Shown in pieces: positions 1 through 8,052 of a stretch of DNA of 64,000 nucleotides (its first letter is position 1; every line of letters begins with the position of its first letter). The stretch spans positions 6,510,001-6,574,000 of the forward strand of contig NZ_CP109427.1 in the NCBI RefSeq assembly GCF_036250695.1, written 5' to 3'. This stretch comes from Streptomyces sp. NBC_01497 (GTDB taxonomy: Bacteria > Actinomycetota > Actinomycetes > Streptomycetales > Streptomycetaceae). The notes under the pieces are model-generated. The model worked only from the letters and a program-made list of their open reading frames with translations. It did no database searches and had not been told where the DNA came from. A program made the translations under genes and the position numbers.

Positions 1-1
1 C

Positions 2-784
2 CGCGACCGGTACGCGCAGCGGCCCGAGGTCAAGACGCCCAAGACGTTCCCCGGCGCCGAGCAGGAGGGTGAGCGGCTGCAGAAGATCCTCGCCCGGGCC
101 GGCATGGGTTCGCGGCGGGCCTGCGAGGAGCTGATCGAGCAGGCGCGGGTCGAGGTCAACGGCGAGATCGTGCTGGAACAGGGCATGCGCGTCGACCCCG
201 ACCACGACGAGATCAAGGTCGACGGGCTGACCGTGGCCACCCAGTCGCACCTGTTCTTCGCGCTGAACAAGCCGGCGGGTGTGGTCTCCACCATGGAGGA
301 CCCCGACGGCCGCCAGTGCCTGGGCCACTACGTCAACAACCGTGAGACGCGCCTCTTCCACGTCGGCAGGCTCGACACGGAGACCGAGGGCATCATCCTG
401 CTCACCAACCACGGTGAGCTGGCCCACCGCCTCACCCACCCGCGCTACGGCGTGAAGAAGACGTACCTGGCGGCCATCCAGGGTCCGCTGCCCCGGGACC
501 TCGGCAAGCGGCTGAAGGACGGCATCGAGCTGGAGGACGGCTACGCGCGCGCGGACCACTTCCGGGTCGTGGAGAACACGGGCAAGAACTACCTCGTCGA
601 GGTGACGCTGCACGAGGGCCGCAAGCACATCGTGCGCCGCATGCTCTCCGAGGCGGGCTTCCCCGTCGACCGCTTGGTGCGTACGGGCTTCGGGCCCATC
701 CCGCTCGGCGACCAGAAGTCCGGCTGGCTGCGCCGTCTGACGAACACCGAGGTCGGCATGCTGATGCAGGAGGTCGACCTGTAG
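2..784 (+). CDS. rluB: 23S rRNA pseudouridine synthase, RluB/RsuA family (5' end outside window)
   Basis: The reading frame is open from base 2, so the gene starts upstream of the window. The visible part begins with a charged linker, then an S4 RNA-binding domain (GERLQKILARAGMGSRRACE) that covers the ATG at 104, so 104 is not the true start. The catalytic part follows with the family signature GRLDTETEGIILLTNHGE, whose Asp is the expected nucleophile, and the late motif EGRKHIVRRML. The enzyme isomerises a uridine in large-subunit rRNA. In this family the N-terminus often carries a long basic extension, which would lie off the left edge. A strong hairpin 42 bases after the stop closes the transcript. 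Confidence 0.9.
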   Translation, partial: RDRYAQRPEVKTPKTFPGAEQEGERLQKILARAGMGSRRACEELIEQARVEVNGEIVLEQGMRVDPDHDEIKVDGLTVATQSHLFFALNKPAGVVSTMEDPDGRQCLGHYVNNRETRLFHVGRLDTETEGIILLTNHGELAHRLTHPRYGVKKTYLAAIQGPLPRDLGKRLKDGIELEDGYARADHFRVVENTGKNYLVEVTLHEGRKHIVRRMLSEAGFPVDRLVRTGFGPIPLGDQKSGWLRRLTNTEVGMLMQEVDL

Positions 785-825
785 GACGGCCTCCGCCCCC
801 TGAGCGGGGCAGGAGCGAGCGGCAT

Positions 826-862
826 CGAGGACCCGCGGCAGCAGGAGGGCCGCGGGTCCTCG
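826..862 (+). terminator. Hairpin terminator after rluB
   Basis: A perfect 14-bp stem (826-839 with 849-862) with a 9-base loop lies between rluB and pnuC. It lacks a T tract, as is usual in Streptomyces. Position and stem strength support a terminator that separates rluB from the NAD operon. Confidence 0.7.
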
Positions 863-914
863 CGCTGTCCGGACGGGCGCCGGGGCCCCGGTCCTGCACG
901 ACACGAAAAGCCTC

Positions 915-944
915 TTGTCATACCGCTGCGCGAGTCTTTATAGT
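915..944 (+). promoter_or_regulatory. Predicted sigma-70 type promoter of the pnuC operon
   Basis: TTGTCA (915-920) and TATAGT (939-944) are separated by 18 bases, a good match to the vegetative promoter of streptomycetes. The -10 box is part of the left arm of the 25-bp palindrome at 936-960, so a bound repressor would block RNA polymerase directly. Confidence 0.55.
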
Positions 945-960
945 CAACATGACTATAAAG
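936..960. promoter_or_regulatory. Putative NrtR operator, perfect 25-bp palindrome
   Basis: CTTTATAGTCA (936-946) and TGACTATAAAG (950-960) are exact reverse complements separated by ACA. The site covers the -10 box and ends directly before the AAGGAGG ribosome binding site of pnuC. It is strikingly AT-rich for this genome. The operon it controls encodes an NrtR-type regulator (2722-3531), and known NrtR sites are similar AT-rich palindromes with TAGTC/GACTA half-sites. NrtR as the binder is an inference from context. Confidence 0.7.
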
Positions 961-974
961 AAGGAGGCGGGACC

Positions 975-1634
975 ATGAGCGTCGCGGACCTGCTCGACCC
1001 GCTGCGGGAACCCCTCGTGACCGTGCTCGGCACCACCGTCGGCTGGAGCGAGATCCTCGGCTTCGGCAGCGGCGCGCTCTGCGTCTGGCTCGTGGCCCGC
1101 CGGCACGTCGCCAACTGGCCGGTCGGGATCGCCAACAACCTCTTCTACCTGCTGCTTTTCGCAGGGGCCGGGCTGTACGCCGATGCCGCCCTCCAAGTCG
1201 TCTTCATCGTCCTCGCCGCGTTCGGCTGGTGGGTCTGGACCCACGGGGGTGGCCCGGAATCCGCCGGTTCCCCACCGGTGCGCCGCAGTACGCGCGCCGA
1301 GTGGGGGATGCTGATCGCGGCGGGGACGGTGGGGACCGCGGCGCTGACGGTCCTGCTCGGCCGGTTCACCGACTCGACGGTCCCGTTCTGGGACGCGCTG
1401 ACGACCGCGCTCTCCCTCGCCGCGACCTACGGCCAGTGCCGCAAGCTCATCGAGTCCTGGTGGCTGTGGATCGCCGCCGACCTCGTGTACGTCCCGCTCT
1501 ACGCGTACAAGGGCCTCTACCTGACCTCGCTCCTGTACGTCGGGTTCATCGCCCTGTGCGTCACCGGGCTGCGCGGCTGGCACCGCGACCTCGGCGCGGC
1601 CCGTCCCGCGCCGGCCGCGGAGGCGCTCGCGTGA
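975..1634 (+). CDS. pnuC: Nicotinamide riboside transporter PnuC
   Basis: 219-aa integral membrane protein of the PnuC family, which imports nicotinamide riboside for NAD salvage by facilitated diffusion. Hydrophobic stretches alternate with short loops, giving about seven membrane segments. Family features seen are the WPVGIANNLFYLLLF segment and the QVVFIVLAAFGWWVW segment, followed later by a Trp/Tyr-rich helix (ESWWLWIAADLVYVPLYAYKG). The ATG at 975 is chosen because AAGGAGG lies 7 bases upstream; an in-frame upstream start would run through the operator. It is the first gene of the operon and overlaps nadR by GTGA. NadR phosphorylates the imported riboside, which traps it. Confidence 0.92.
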   Translation: MSVADLLDPLREPLVTVLGTTVGWSEILGFGSGALCVWLVARRHVANWPVGIANNLFYLLLFAGAGLYADAALQVVFIVLAAFGWWVWTHGGGPESAGSPPVRRSTRAEWGMLIAAGTVGTAALTVLLGRFTDSTVPFWDALTTALSLAATYGQCRKLIESWWLWIAADLVYVPLYAYKGLYLTSLLYVGFIALCVTGLRGWHRDLGAARPAPAAEALA

Positions 1635-2725
1635 GCCCCGCCCCGCGGCCCCGCTACCCGCACGGCCTGGTCCTCGGCAAGTTCTATCCGCCGCACGCGG
1701 GCCACCACCATCTCGTGCGTACCGCGCGTGCCCGCTGCGCCCGGCTCACCGTGCTCGTGTGCGCCGCGTCCGTCGAGTCCGTGCCGCTCGCCGACCGGGT
1801 CGCCTGGATGCGGGAGGAACATCCGGACGTCACCGTCGTCGGCGCCGTGGACGACGTGCCGATGGATCTGAACGACCCGGACATCTGGGCCGCGCACATG
1901 GCCGTCTTCCGCGCCGCCGTACCGGAGGGCGTCGACGCCGTCTTCTCGTCCGAGACCTACGGCGCCGAACTGGCCCGCCGTTTCGGTGCGGTGTCCGAAA
2001 CCGTCGACCCCGCCCGGGTCGCCTTCCCCGTCTCCGGCACCGCCGTGCGCGAGGACCCGGCCCGCTCCTGGGACTTCCTCGCCCCGCAGGTCAGGGCGGC
2101 CCTCGCGCGCCGGGTCGTGGTCGTCGGCGCGGAGTCCACCGGCACCACCACCCTCGCCCGCGACCTCGCCGCGCACTACCGCGGGCGGGGCGGGGTGTGG
2201 ACCCGCACGGGCTGCGTCCCCGAGTACGGGCGGGAGTTCAGTGAGCGCAAACTCGCGGCGCTGCGCGTGCGGCGGCCCCGCGCGGGCTGGGACGAGGTCG
2301 CCTTCACCACGGAGGAGTTCCCGCTGATAGCGCGTCGGCAGAACGCGGCGGAGGACGCGGCGGCCCGCGCCGGTTCACCGCTGCTCGTGTGCGACACGGA
2401 CTCCTTCGCCACCACGGTGTGGCACGAGCGCTACGTCGGCGGCCGCAACCCCGCCGTCGAGGAGGTCGCGGACCGCGCCGCGCACCACCTGTGGCTGCTC
2501 ACCGACCACCGCGACGTGCCCTTCGAGGACGACGGACTGCGCGACGGAGCACACCTCAGGCCCTGGATGACCGACCGCTTCCGCGCGGAACTCACCCGGA
2601 CCGGACGCACGTTCCGCCTGATGCGCGGATCCCGCGAGGCGCGCCTCGCGAACGCCGTCGCCGCCGTCGACGAACTGCTCAGCCGAGGCTGGGACTTCGC
2701 ACCACCCCTTCCGGAGAAGCGTTGA
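1631..2725 (+). CDS. nadR: Bifunctional NMN adenylyltransferase / ribosylnicotinamide kinase, NadR type
   Basis: 364 aa from a GTG overlapping the pnuC stop (GTGA). The N-terminal nucleotidyltransferase half carries GKFYPPHAGHHHLV (the HxGH site) near residue 20 and the late motif SGTAVRED near 140. This half joins NMN to ATP to give NAD. The C-terminal half resembles the ribosylnicotinamide kinase domain: VVVVGAESTGTTTLARDLA stands where the P-loop is expected, near residue 160, and PEYGREFSE and LLVCDTDSFATTVW follow. The usual P-loop Lys (GKS/T) is replaced by Thr here. The helix-turn-helix of enterobacterial NadR is absent, so regulation is left to the downstream NrtR. PnuC supplies the substrate. 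Confidence 0.88.
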   Translation: MSPAPRPRYPHGLVLGKFYPPHAGHHHLVRTARARCARLTVLVCAASVESVPLADRVAWMREEHPDVTVVGAVDDVPMDLNDPDIWAAHMAVFRAAVPEGVDAVFSSETYGAELARRFGAVSETVDPARVAFPVSGTAVREDPARSWDFLAPQVRAALARRVVVVGAESTGTTTLARDLAAHYRGRGGVWTRTGCVPEYGREFSERKLAALRVRRPRAGWDEVAFTTEEFPLIARRQNAAEDAAARAGSPLLVCDTDSFATTVWHERYVGGRNPAVEEVADRAAHHLWLLTDHRDVPFEDDGLRDGAHLRPWMTDRFRAELTRTGRTFRLMRGSREARLANAVAAVDELLSRGWDFAPPLPEKR

Positions 2726-3531
2726 ACACCGCACCGGGGGACCACCGCAGCCCCGAGCCCGGCCGCACCGCCGGCGAGCCGTCCGCCCCCGCGTCCGGCC
2801 CCACGGCACCCGAGGGCTACGACCCGTCCGCCTTCGAACCGTTCGCCGTGACCGTCGACCTCGCGGTGTTCACCGTACGAACGGCACGCCTGCACGTGCT
2901 CCTCGTGCGGCGCGGCGAGGAACCGTACCGGGGCAGGTGGGCGCTGCCCGGCGGATTCCTGCACCCGCGCGAGTCGGCGGAGCAGGCGGCGAGGCGCGAA
3001 CTCGCCGAGGAGACCGGCATAGCGCCCGACGACGGGCCCTCCCCGCTCCACCTCGAACAGCTGCGCACCTACAGCGACCCGGGCCGTGACCCGCGGATGC
3101 GCGTCGTGTCCGTCGCCTACGCGGCCCTCGTACCCGGGCTGCCGGAACCGCGCGGCGGCGGCGACGCCGACCAGGCCTGCTGGAGCGCCCTCGCGGACGC
3201 TCGGGACCTCGCCTTCGACCACGACCGGATCCTCGCCGACGCGCACGACCGCGTCGGCTCCAAGCTCGAATACACCGGCCTCGCCACCGCCTTCTGCCCG
3301 CCCGAGTTCACCCTCGGCGAGCTCCAGCAGGTGTACGAGACGGTGTGGGGCGTCACCCTCGACCGCCCCAACTTCCGCCGGAAGGTGCTCGCCACACCCG
3401 GCTTCGTCACCCCGGCGAAGGACGGCAGGCGCCGCACCGGAGGCCGGGGCAAACCGGCCGTCCTGTACCGGGCCGGAGACGCCGCCGCGCTCCACCCACC
3501 CCTGCTGCGACCGGAAGGACGGACCCCATGA
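2722..3531 (+). CDS. nrtR: NrtR-type Nudix-related transcriptional regulator
   Basis: 269 aa from a TTG that overlaps the nadR stop (TTGA); no better start is seen. A Pro-rich leader of about 40 residues precedes a Nudix domain with a complete Nudix box (GGFLHPRESAEQAARRELAE, then ETGI). After about residue 170 comes the winged-helix tail typical of NrtR (FTLGELQQVYETVWG, then LDRPNFRRKVL). NrtR proteins repress NAD genes and are released by ADP-ribose or related NAD products. The intact Nudix box leaves residual hydrolase activity possible, while many NrtR boxes are degraded. It most likely binds the palindrome at 936-960 and thus controls its own operon. Confidence 0.88.
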   Translation: MNTAPGDHRSPEPGRTAGEPSAPASGPTAPEGYDPSAFEPFAVTVDLAVFTVRTARLHVLLVRRGEEPYRGRWALPGGFLHPRESAEQAARRELAEETGIAPDDGPSPLHLEQLRTYSDPGRDPRMRVVSVAYAALVPGLPEPRGGGDADQACWSALADARDLAFDHDRILADAHDRVGSKLEYTGLATAFCPPEFTLGELQQVYETVWGVTLDRPNFRRKVLATPGFVTPAKDGRRRTGGRGKPAVLYRAGDAAALHPPLLRPEGRTP

Positions 3532-4562
3532 CTCCGACAGGAACACGGACCCGGCGGGCCGCCACCGGGGCGCTGATGGGACTCGCCCTCGGCGACGCGC
3601 TCGGCTTCCCCACCGAGTTCAGCGCGGTGCCGGCCATCCTCGCCAAGTGCGGGCCCTGGCGGGAGATGAAGCTGCCCACCCCGGCGTTCGTCACCGACGA
3701 CACCCAGATGACGCTCGCGTTCGCCCGCGCCCTGCGGGCGAGCCTGGCGGACGGCGCGCTCGACCCGCGACGGCTCGCCCGCGAGACCGGTGACGCGTTC
3801 GTGCTCTGGTACCGCGACCCGGAGAACAACCGCGCCCCCGGCACCACCTGCCTGACCGCGTGCGCGACTCTGGAACGCCTCGACCGGCCGCGCGAACCGT
3901 GGCAGCGCGCGAGCCGCACGGAGTCCAAGGGCTGCGGCGCGAACATGCGGGTCGCGCCGATCGCCCTCGTACCGGGCCTGACCGCGCAGGAACGGGCCGG
4001 CGCCGCGCAGACGCAGGCCGCTCTCACCCATGGACACCCCACCGCGCTCGCCGCCTCCGACCTGACCGCGCACGCCATCCACCTGCTCGCCGACGGCGCC
4101 GACCCGGCGGGACTCGTCGGCAGGCTGCGCTCGTACGCCTTCGACCACCGGGACAGCTACCACCACGCCTGGCTCGGCGACCTGTGGTCGTACGGCCAGG
4201 ACGCCACTCCCGAGGCGTACATCGCCCGCGGCTTCGACGACTGCCTCGCCGCGCTCGACCGGGTCCGGGACGCTCTGGCCGCCCCCTCGCCGGAGACCGA
4301 CCCCTGCCTGACCACCGGCGACGGCTGGGTCGCGGAGGAGGCGCTGGCCACCGCGCTGCACTGCTTCCTCCTCTTCCCCGACGAACCCGTCACCGCGCTG
4401 CGCAGAGCCGCCTGCACCCGCGGCGACTCCGACTCGATCGCGTGCCTCACCGGGGCCTTCGCCGGGGCGCACCTCGGCCCCGGCGCCTGGCCGGCCTCCT
4501 GGACGGGCCGTATCGAGTACCGGGCCGAACTCCTCAGGTTCGGCGCCCTCTGGGACGCCTGA
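3528..4562 (+). CDS. ADP-ribosylglycohydrolase (DraG/ARH family)
   Basis: 344 aa, starting at an ATG that overlaps the nrtR stop (ATGA). Dinuclear-metal motifs of the family are present: GLALGDALGFPTE near residues 18-30, VTDDTQM at 55-61 and CTRGDSDSIACLTGA near the C-terminus. These enzymes hydrolyse ADP-ribose from proteins, nucleic acids or small molecules with two Mg ions. Its place behind NrtR is suggestive, because free ADP-ribose is the expected effector of NrtR; the enzyme could feed that signal or recycle ADP-ribose units to NAD metabolism. The true substrate cannot be read from the sequence. Confidence 0.88.
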   Translation: MTPTGTRTRRAATGALMGLALGDALGFPTEFSAVPAILAKCGPWREMKLPTPAFVTDDTQMTLAFARALRASLADGALDPRRLARETGDAFVLWYRDPENNRAPGTTCLTACATLERLDRPREPWQRASRTESKGCGANMRVAPIALVPGLTAQERAGAAQTQAALTHGHPTALAASDLTAHAIHLLADGADPAGLVGRLRSYAFDHRDSYHHAWLGDLWSYGQDATPEAYIARGFDDCLAALDRVRDALAAPSPETDPCLTTGDGWVAEEALATALHCFLLFPDEPVTALRRAACTRGDSDSIACLTGAFAGAHLGPGAWPASWTGRIEYRAELLRFGALWDA

Positions 4563-4565
4563 GCC

Positions 4566-5067
4566 ATGCCGGCGACGGAAGAGCACCAGCGGCGGGCGGT
4601 CCTGCGCGCGGCCGGCCCGCCCGCGACGGCTCCGCGGCCGCCGCTCGCTGCCCGGAGCGACCCGCTGGTGTTCGCCACCGTCTCCGGGGCCCACCCGTAC
4701 GGCTTCCCGTCCCGCGACGTCCACGTGAACCCGCGCGGCGCGCACCTGCCGGCGTTGCCCGCCTGGTCGGTCCGGGGGAGCCGGACGGGACCCGCTTGCC
4801 GATGGACGGCCGCGACGGTGTCGAACGGGACCTCGTGAAGCACGACCTGGGCGGGTCCGCCCGGCTGCTGCTCACCCGCGACGGCTGCGTCCTGGAGCAG
4901 CCGCTGTCCCCGCTCGTCGTGCACACGACCCCGGCCCACCATGAACTCGTCGCGCCGGGACGAGAAATGATGACCCATCACCACGCCCACCACGGGGTTT
5001 CGCCCTGACCCCGTGGCGCCTCTTCGAGCGGACCGGTGTACTCAAGCCGCTCCTGTACACCTTCCGC
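4566..5067 (+). pseudogene. Decayed nucleotidyltransferase-domain gene (frameshifted, 3' truncated)
   Basis: Family-like protein sequence runs through three frames. It opens with DPLVFATVSGAHPYGFPSRD from the ATG at 4566. It changes frame near 4765 and continues as GPGEPDGTRLPMDGRDGVER and later VLEQPLSPLVVHTTPAHHEL. A second change near 4990 gives WRLFERTGVLKPLLYTFR, after which similarity stops at about 5067. The expected Ser-Asp-x-Asp metal site of the nucleotidyltransferase fold (GFPSRDSD type) is altered to GFPSRDVHV. The gene would have been the next member of the NAD operon, 3 bases after the glycohydrolase stop. A sequencing error could explain one shift but not the loss of the tail. 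Confidence 0.72.
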
Positions 5068-5486
5068 TGCCGCGACAGGAACGCCTCGCGCAGCGCCGGC
5101 AGTTCCGCGCCGGTGTCGTCCACCCGCTCCACCAGGGGGGGAGAACAGGCACTCCAGTGCGTTGGGGTTCGAACGCAGGGTCAGCTCGCAGAACCGTTCC
5201 AGCTCCCACGAGAACTGCTCGTCCAGCGGGCCGTCGACGTGCGTGGGCGGCTTCTCGAACCGCCAGAACAGAGCACTGGGCGCGAGGAAGACCCCCGGCG
5301 GTCCGTGTCGCTGTCCCCGGTCGCCAGTCCGAACGCCCGCGAACCCGTCACGCACGCGTACACGGTGTGGTCGCGGACCAGCTCGTGCGGCGCCAGGGAA
5401 CTCGGCCCGGGGGACCGCGGCCGCGGCCGTTCCTGCTGCGGCGGCGGCGACGGATCGGGCGTCGGACGCGGGGCGGCGGACGTCAT
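5056..5486 (-). pseudogene. Second decayed nucleotidyltransferase gene, converging on the first
   Basis: On the minus strand from 5486, HELVRDHTVYACVTGSRAFG and GDSDTDRRG form a normal nucleotidyltransferase start with Gly-Ser and Asp-x-Asp. The frame then changes near 5300 and continues as VFLAPSALFWRFEKPPTHVD, later QFSWELERFCELTLRSNPNA. A further change near 5130 gives ALREAFLSRQRKVY, and similarity ends at about 5056. The metal site is intact, but the protein is broken twice and lacks its C-terminal half. Its truncated end meets the truncated end of the plus-strand pseudogene, as if one deletion removed both tails. Confidence 0.7.
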
Positions 5487-5659
5487 GGCCGGGACAGTAG
5501 GCCACCGCGGCCCGCCCGCTCCACGGGATTGCGGGCGGACGCCCCGCCGTACCGCGCCCTGCCAGGGACGTCACCCGTCTCGCAGGGCGAGAGCCCGTGT
5601 CCGGCCCCGGGCCGCGGACACTACGCTGGACGAACGGGACGATCACTGAGGAGCACGTT

Positions 5660-6022
5660 GTGGCGGTACGAGCGGTTCGTGGAGCGGTCCAGCTGGAGCA
5701 GGACGAAGCCGGGCACATGGCGGATCAGGTGAAGCAGCTGCTCACCGCGATCATGGAGCGCAACGACCTCACCGCCGACGGGCTCATCAGCATCTGGTTC
5801 ACGGCCACCCCCGACCTGCACAGCGACTTCCCCGCCGCGGCCGCGCGTGAGCTCGGCATCGTCGACGTCCCGCTGATCTGCGCGCAGGAACTCGACATCG
5901 CGGGTGCCATGCCCCGCGTCGTGCGGATCCTCGCGCACATCGAGTCCGACCTCACCAAGGCCGCGATCTCCCACGTCTACCTCGGCGCCGCCGCGACGCT
6001 GCGCAAGGACATCGCCCAGTGA
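5660..6022 (+). CDS. aroH: Chorismate mutase, monofunctional AroH class
   Basis: 120 aa, the normal size of the trimeric AroH-type chorismate mutase, which turns chorismate into prephenate for Phe and Tyr synthesis. The N-terminal VRAVRGAVQLEQDEA holds the active-site Arg, and the central part reads WFTATPDLHSDFPAAAARELG, followed by VPLICAQELDIAGAMPRVVR. The GTG at 5660 is chosen over the upstream in-frame start at 5597 because TGAGGAG stands about 9 bases before it and because the family begins at this point. The stop overlaps the tyrA start (GTGA), so the two steps of the prephenate pathway are translationally coupled. Confidence 0.9.
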   Translation: MAVRAVRGAVQLEQDEAGHMADQVKQLLTAIMERNDLTADGLISIWFTATPDLHSDFPAAAARELGIVDVPLICAQELDIAGAMPRVVRILAHIESDLTKAAISHVYLGAAATLRKDIAQ

Positions 6023-7104
6023 GAACCGCCCTCGTCATCGGCACGGGACTGATCGGCACCTCGATCGCGCTCGCCCTCACCGCCCGGGGCGTCACCGTCC
6101 ACCTCTCGGACCACGACCCCGGCACCGCGCACACCGCGGCCGCCCTCGGCGCGGGTACCGAGCAGCCGCCCGAGGGCCCGGTCGACCTCGCCGTCATCGC
6201 CGTGCCGCCCGCGCACGTGGCCGCCACCGTGGCCGCCGCCATCCGCGGCCGTGTCGCACGCGGCTACCTCGACGTCGCCAGCGTCAAGAGCGGCCCCCGG
6301 CGCGAACTCGAAGCACTCGGCATCGACCTGAGCTCCTACCTCGGCACCCATCCGATGTCCGGCAAGGAGAGGTCGGGGCCGCTCGCCGCGACCGCCGAGC
6401 TGTTCGAAGGGCGGCCCTGGGTGCTGACCCAGGCGACCGGGACCGACACCGAGGTGCTGAACCTGGCGCTGGAACTGGTCTCGCTGTGCCGGGCCGTCCC
6501 CGTGGTGATGGACGCCGCCGCGCACGACCGCGCGGTGGCCCTCGTCTCGCACACACCGCAGCTGATGTCCTCGATGGTCGCGGCCCGGCTGCGGGACGCC
6601 GAGGAGTCCGCCGTACGGCTGTGCGGACAGGGCATCCGTGACGTCACCAGGATCGCCGCCTCCGACCCGGGGATGTGGATCGACATCCTCACGGCCAACC
6701 CCGGCCCGGTCGCCGACGTGCTCTCCGGCATCGCGGCCGACCTCGGGGAGACCGTGCAGGCGCTGCGCGCCCTGGAGTCCAGTGACGAGGCCAAGCGGCA
6801 GGGCGGCGTCCAGGCGGTCGAGGACCTGCTGCGCCGCGGCAACGCCGGCCGCCGCCGGGTCCCGGGCAAGCACGGTGCGGCGCCCGCCGCGTACGAGGTC
6901 GTCGCCGTCCTCGTCACCGACAGGCCCGGCGAACTCGCACGGATCTTCGCCGACGCGGGGCAGGCCGGGGTGAACGTCGAGGACGTCCGAATCGAGCACG
7001 CGACCGGTCAGCAGGCCGGCCTCGCCGAGCTGATGGTGGAGCCGTCGGCGGCCCCGCTGCTCAGCGCGGCGCTGCGGGAACGGGGCTGGTCGATCCGGCA
7101 GTGA
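6019..7104 (+). CDS. tyrA: Prephenate dehydrogenase with C-terminal ACT domain
   Basis: 361 aa from a GTG overlapping aroH. A Rossmann NAD(P) site, VIGTGLIGTSIALAL, opens the protein (residues 6-20). The catalytic region holds GTHPMSGKERSGP near 110 and a conserved HDRAVALVSHTPQLMSS segment. An ACT domain (about 293-361, YEVVAVLVTDRPGELARIFA) suggests feedback control by an amino acid, most likely Tyr. The enzyme makes 4-hydroxyphenylpyruvate from prephenate. Since the same compound is the precursor of homogentisate, its product pool is linked in principle to the homogentisate dioxygenase at 39058-40473. Confidence 0.92.
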   Translation: MRTALVIGTGLIGTSIALALTARGVTVHLSDHDPGTAHTAAALGAGTEQPPEGPVDLAVIAVPPAHVAATVAAAIRGRVARGYLDVASVKSGPRRELEALGIDLSSYLGTHPMSGKERSGPLAATAELFEGRPWVLTQATGTDTEVLNLALELVSLCRAVPVVMDAAAHDRAVALVSHTPQLMSSMVAARLRDAEESAVRLCGQGIRDVTRIAASDPGMWIDILTANPGPVADVLSGIAADLGETVQALRALESSDEAKRQGGVQAVEDLLRRGNAGRRRVPGKHGAAPAAYEVVAVLVTDRPGELARIFADAGQAGVNVEDVRIEHATGQQAGLAELMVEPSAAPLLSAALRERGWSIRQ

Positions 7105-7329
7105 CGCGCGGACCGGGAGCCGTCCCGAAGCCCTCGGGGGGCCGGCTCGGCCCATGCCCCGGGCGGCGCCCGACGGCTGGGAGCCGAACGAGTGCACGGG
7201 CCGATCCGGGCAGTCGGTAACCTCTACGGGGAACTTGTTTCGGGGGCCCCGCTCCGTGAGCCCGTGCCCGCGCCCCGTACCCGACCCGCGCCCTTTGTTC
7301 CCGCGCCACCCAGGAAGGTGTCCGTCCCC

Positions 7330-8052
7330 GTGGAAACCGCCGCACAAGCCGCAACCGCCGCCTCCGCGACCGGTCCCGCGGTGATCGTCGCCATCGACGG
7401 CCCGTCGGGCACCGGCAAGTCGAGCACCTCGAAGGCCGTCGCCACGCGACTCGGCATGAGCTTCCTCGACACCGGCGCGCAGTACCGCGCGATGACGTGG
7501 TGGATGATCAGCAACGACATCGAGGTGACCGACGCCTCGGCCGTGGCCGCGGTGGCCGGCAAGCCCGTGATCGTGTCCGGCACCGACCCCGCCGCCCCGG
7601 GCATCACCGTCGACGGCACCGACGCCTCCGGGCCGATCCGTACGCCCGAGGTCACCTCCCGGGTCAGTGCGGTCAGCGCCGTGCCCGAGGTGCGCTCCGC
7701 CATCACCGCGCTCCAGCGCTCCATCGCGGCCGCCGCGCCCCACGGCATCGTGGTCGAGGGCCGCGACATCGGGACGACGGTGCTGCCCGACGCGGACGTC
7801 AAGATCTTCCTGACCGCCTCGGCCGAGGCCCGCGCGGCCCGCCGCAGCGGGGAACTGGGCGCCACGGCCAGCGCCGACGTCGCCGCCACCAAGGAAGCGC
7901 TGATCAAGCGGGACGCGGCGGACTCCACCCGGAAGACCTCCCCCCTCGCGAAGGCGTCGGACGCGGCCGAGATCGACACGACGGACCTCACGCTGGACCA
8001 GGTCATCGATCGCATCGTGGCCCTCGTCGAGGAGAAGCGGGCGGCGAAGTGA
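7330..8052 (+). CDS. cmk: Cytidylate kinase
   Basis: 240 aa; phosphorylates CMP and dCMP with ATP. The P-loop DGPSGTGKSSTSKAVA lies at residues 23-38. LDTGAQYRAMTWWMI, a CMP-binding segment, and VEGRDIGTTVLPDADVKIFL follow, with the Arg-rich lid region (ARAARRSGEL) and the KRDAADSTRKTSPL motif. The frame is open upstream to 7192, but the GTG at 7330 gives the normal length and has AGGAAGG about 11 bases before it; the upstream extension is Pro/Arg-rich and family-unlike. The stop overlaps the plsC start by one base. Confidence 0.92.
   Translation: METAAQAATAASATGPAVIVAIDGPSGTGKSSTSKAVATRLGMSFLDTGAQYRAMTWWMISNDIEVTDASAVAAVAGKPVIVSGTDPAAPGITVDGTDASGPIRTPEVTSRVSAVSAVPEVRSAITALQRSIAAAAPHGIVVEGRDIGTTVLPDADVKIFLTASAEARAARRSGELGATASADVAATKEALIKRDAADSTRKTSPLAKASDAAEIDTTDLTLDQVIDRIVALVEEKRAAK

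Noticed and set aside
3117..4745. 542-codon minus-strand frame across nrtR and the glycohydrolase
   Set aside because: Shadow of two genes with intact catalytic motifs on the plus strand.
5013..5732. 239-codon plus-strand frame over the pseudogene pair and aroH start
   Set aside because: Translation is Arg/Pro-rich and covers both decayed nucleotidyltransferase remains and the real aroH start in another frame.
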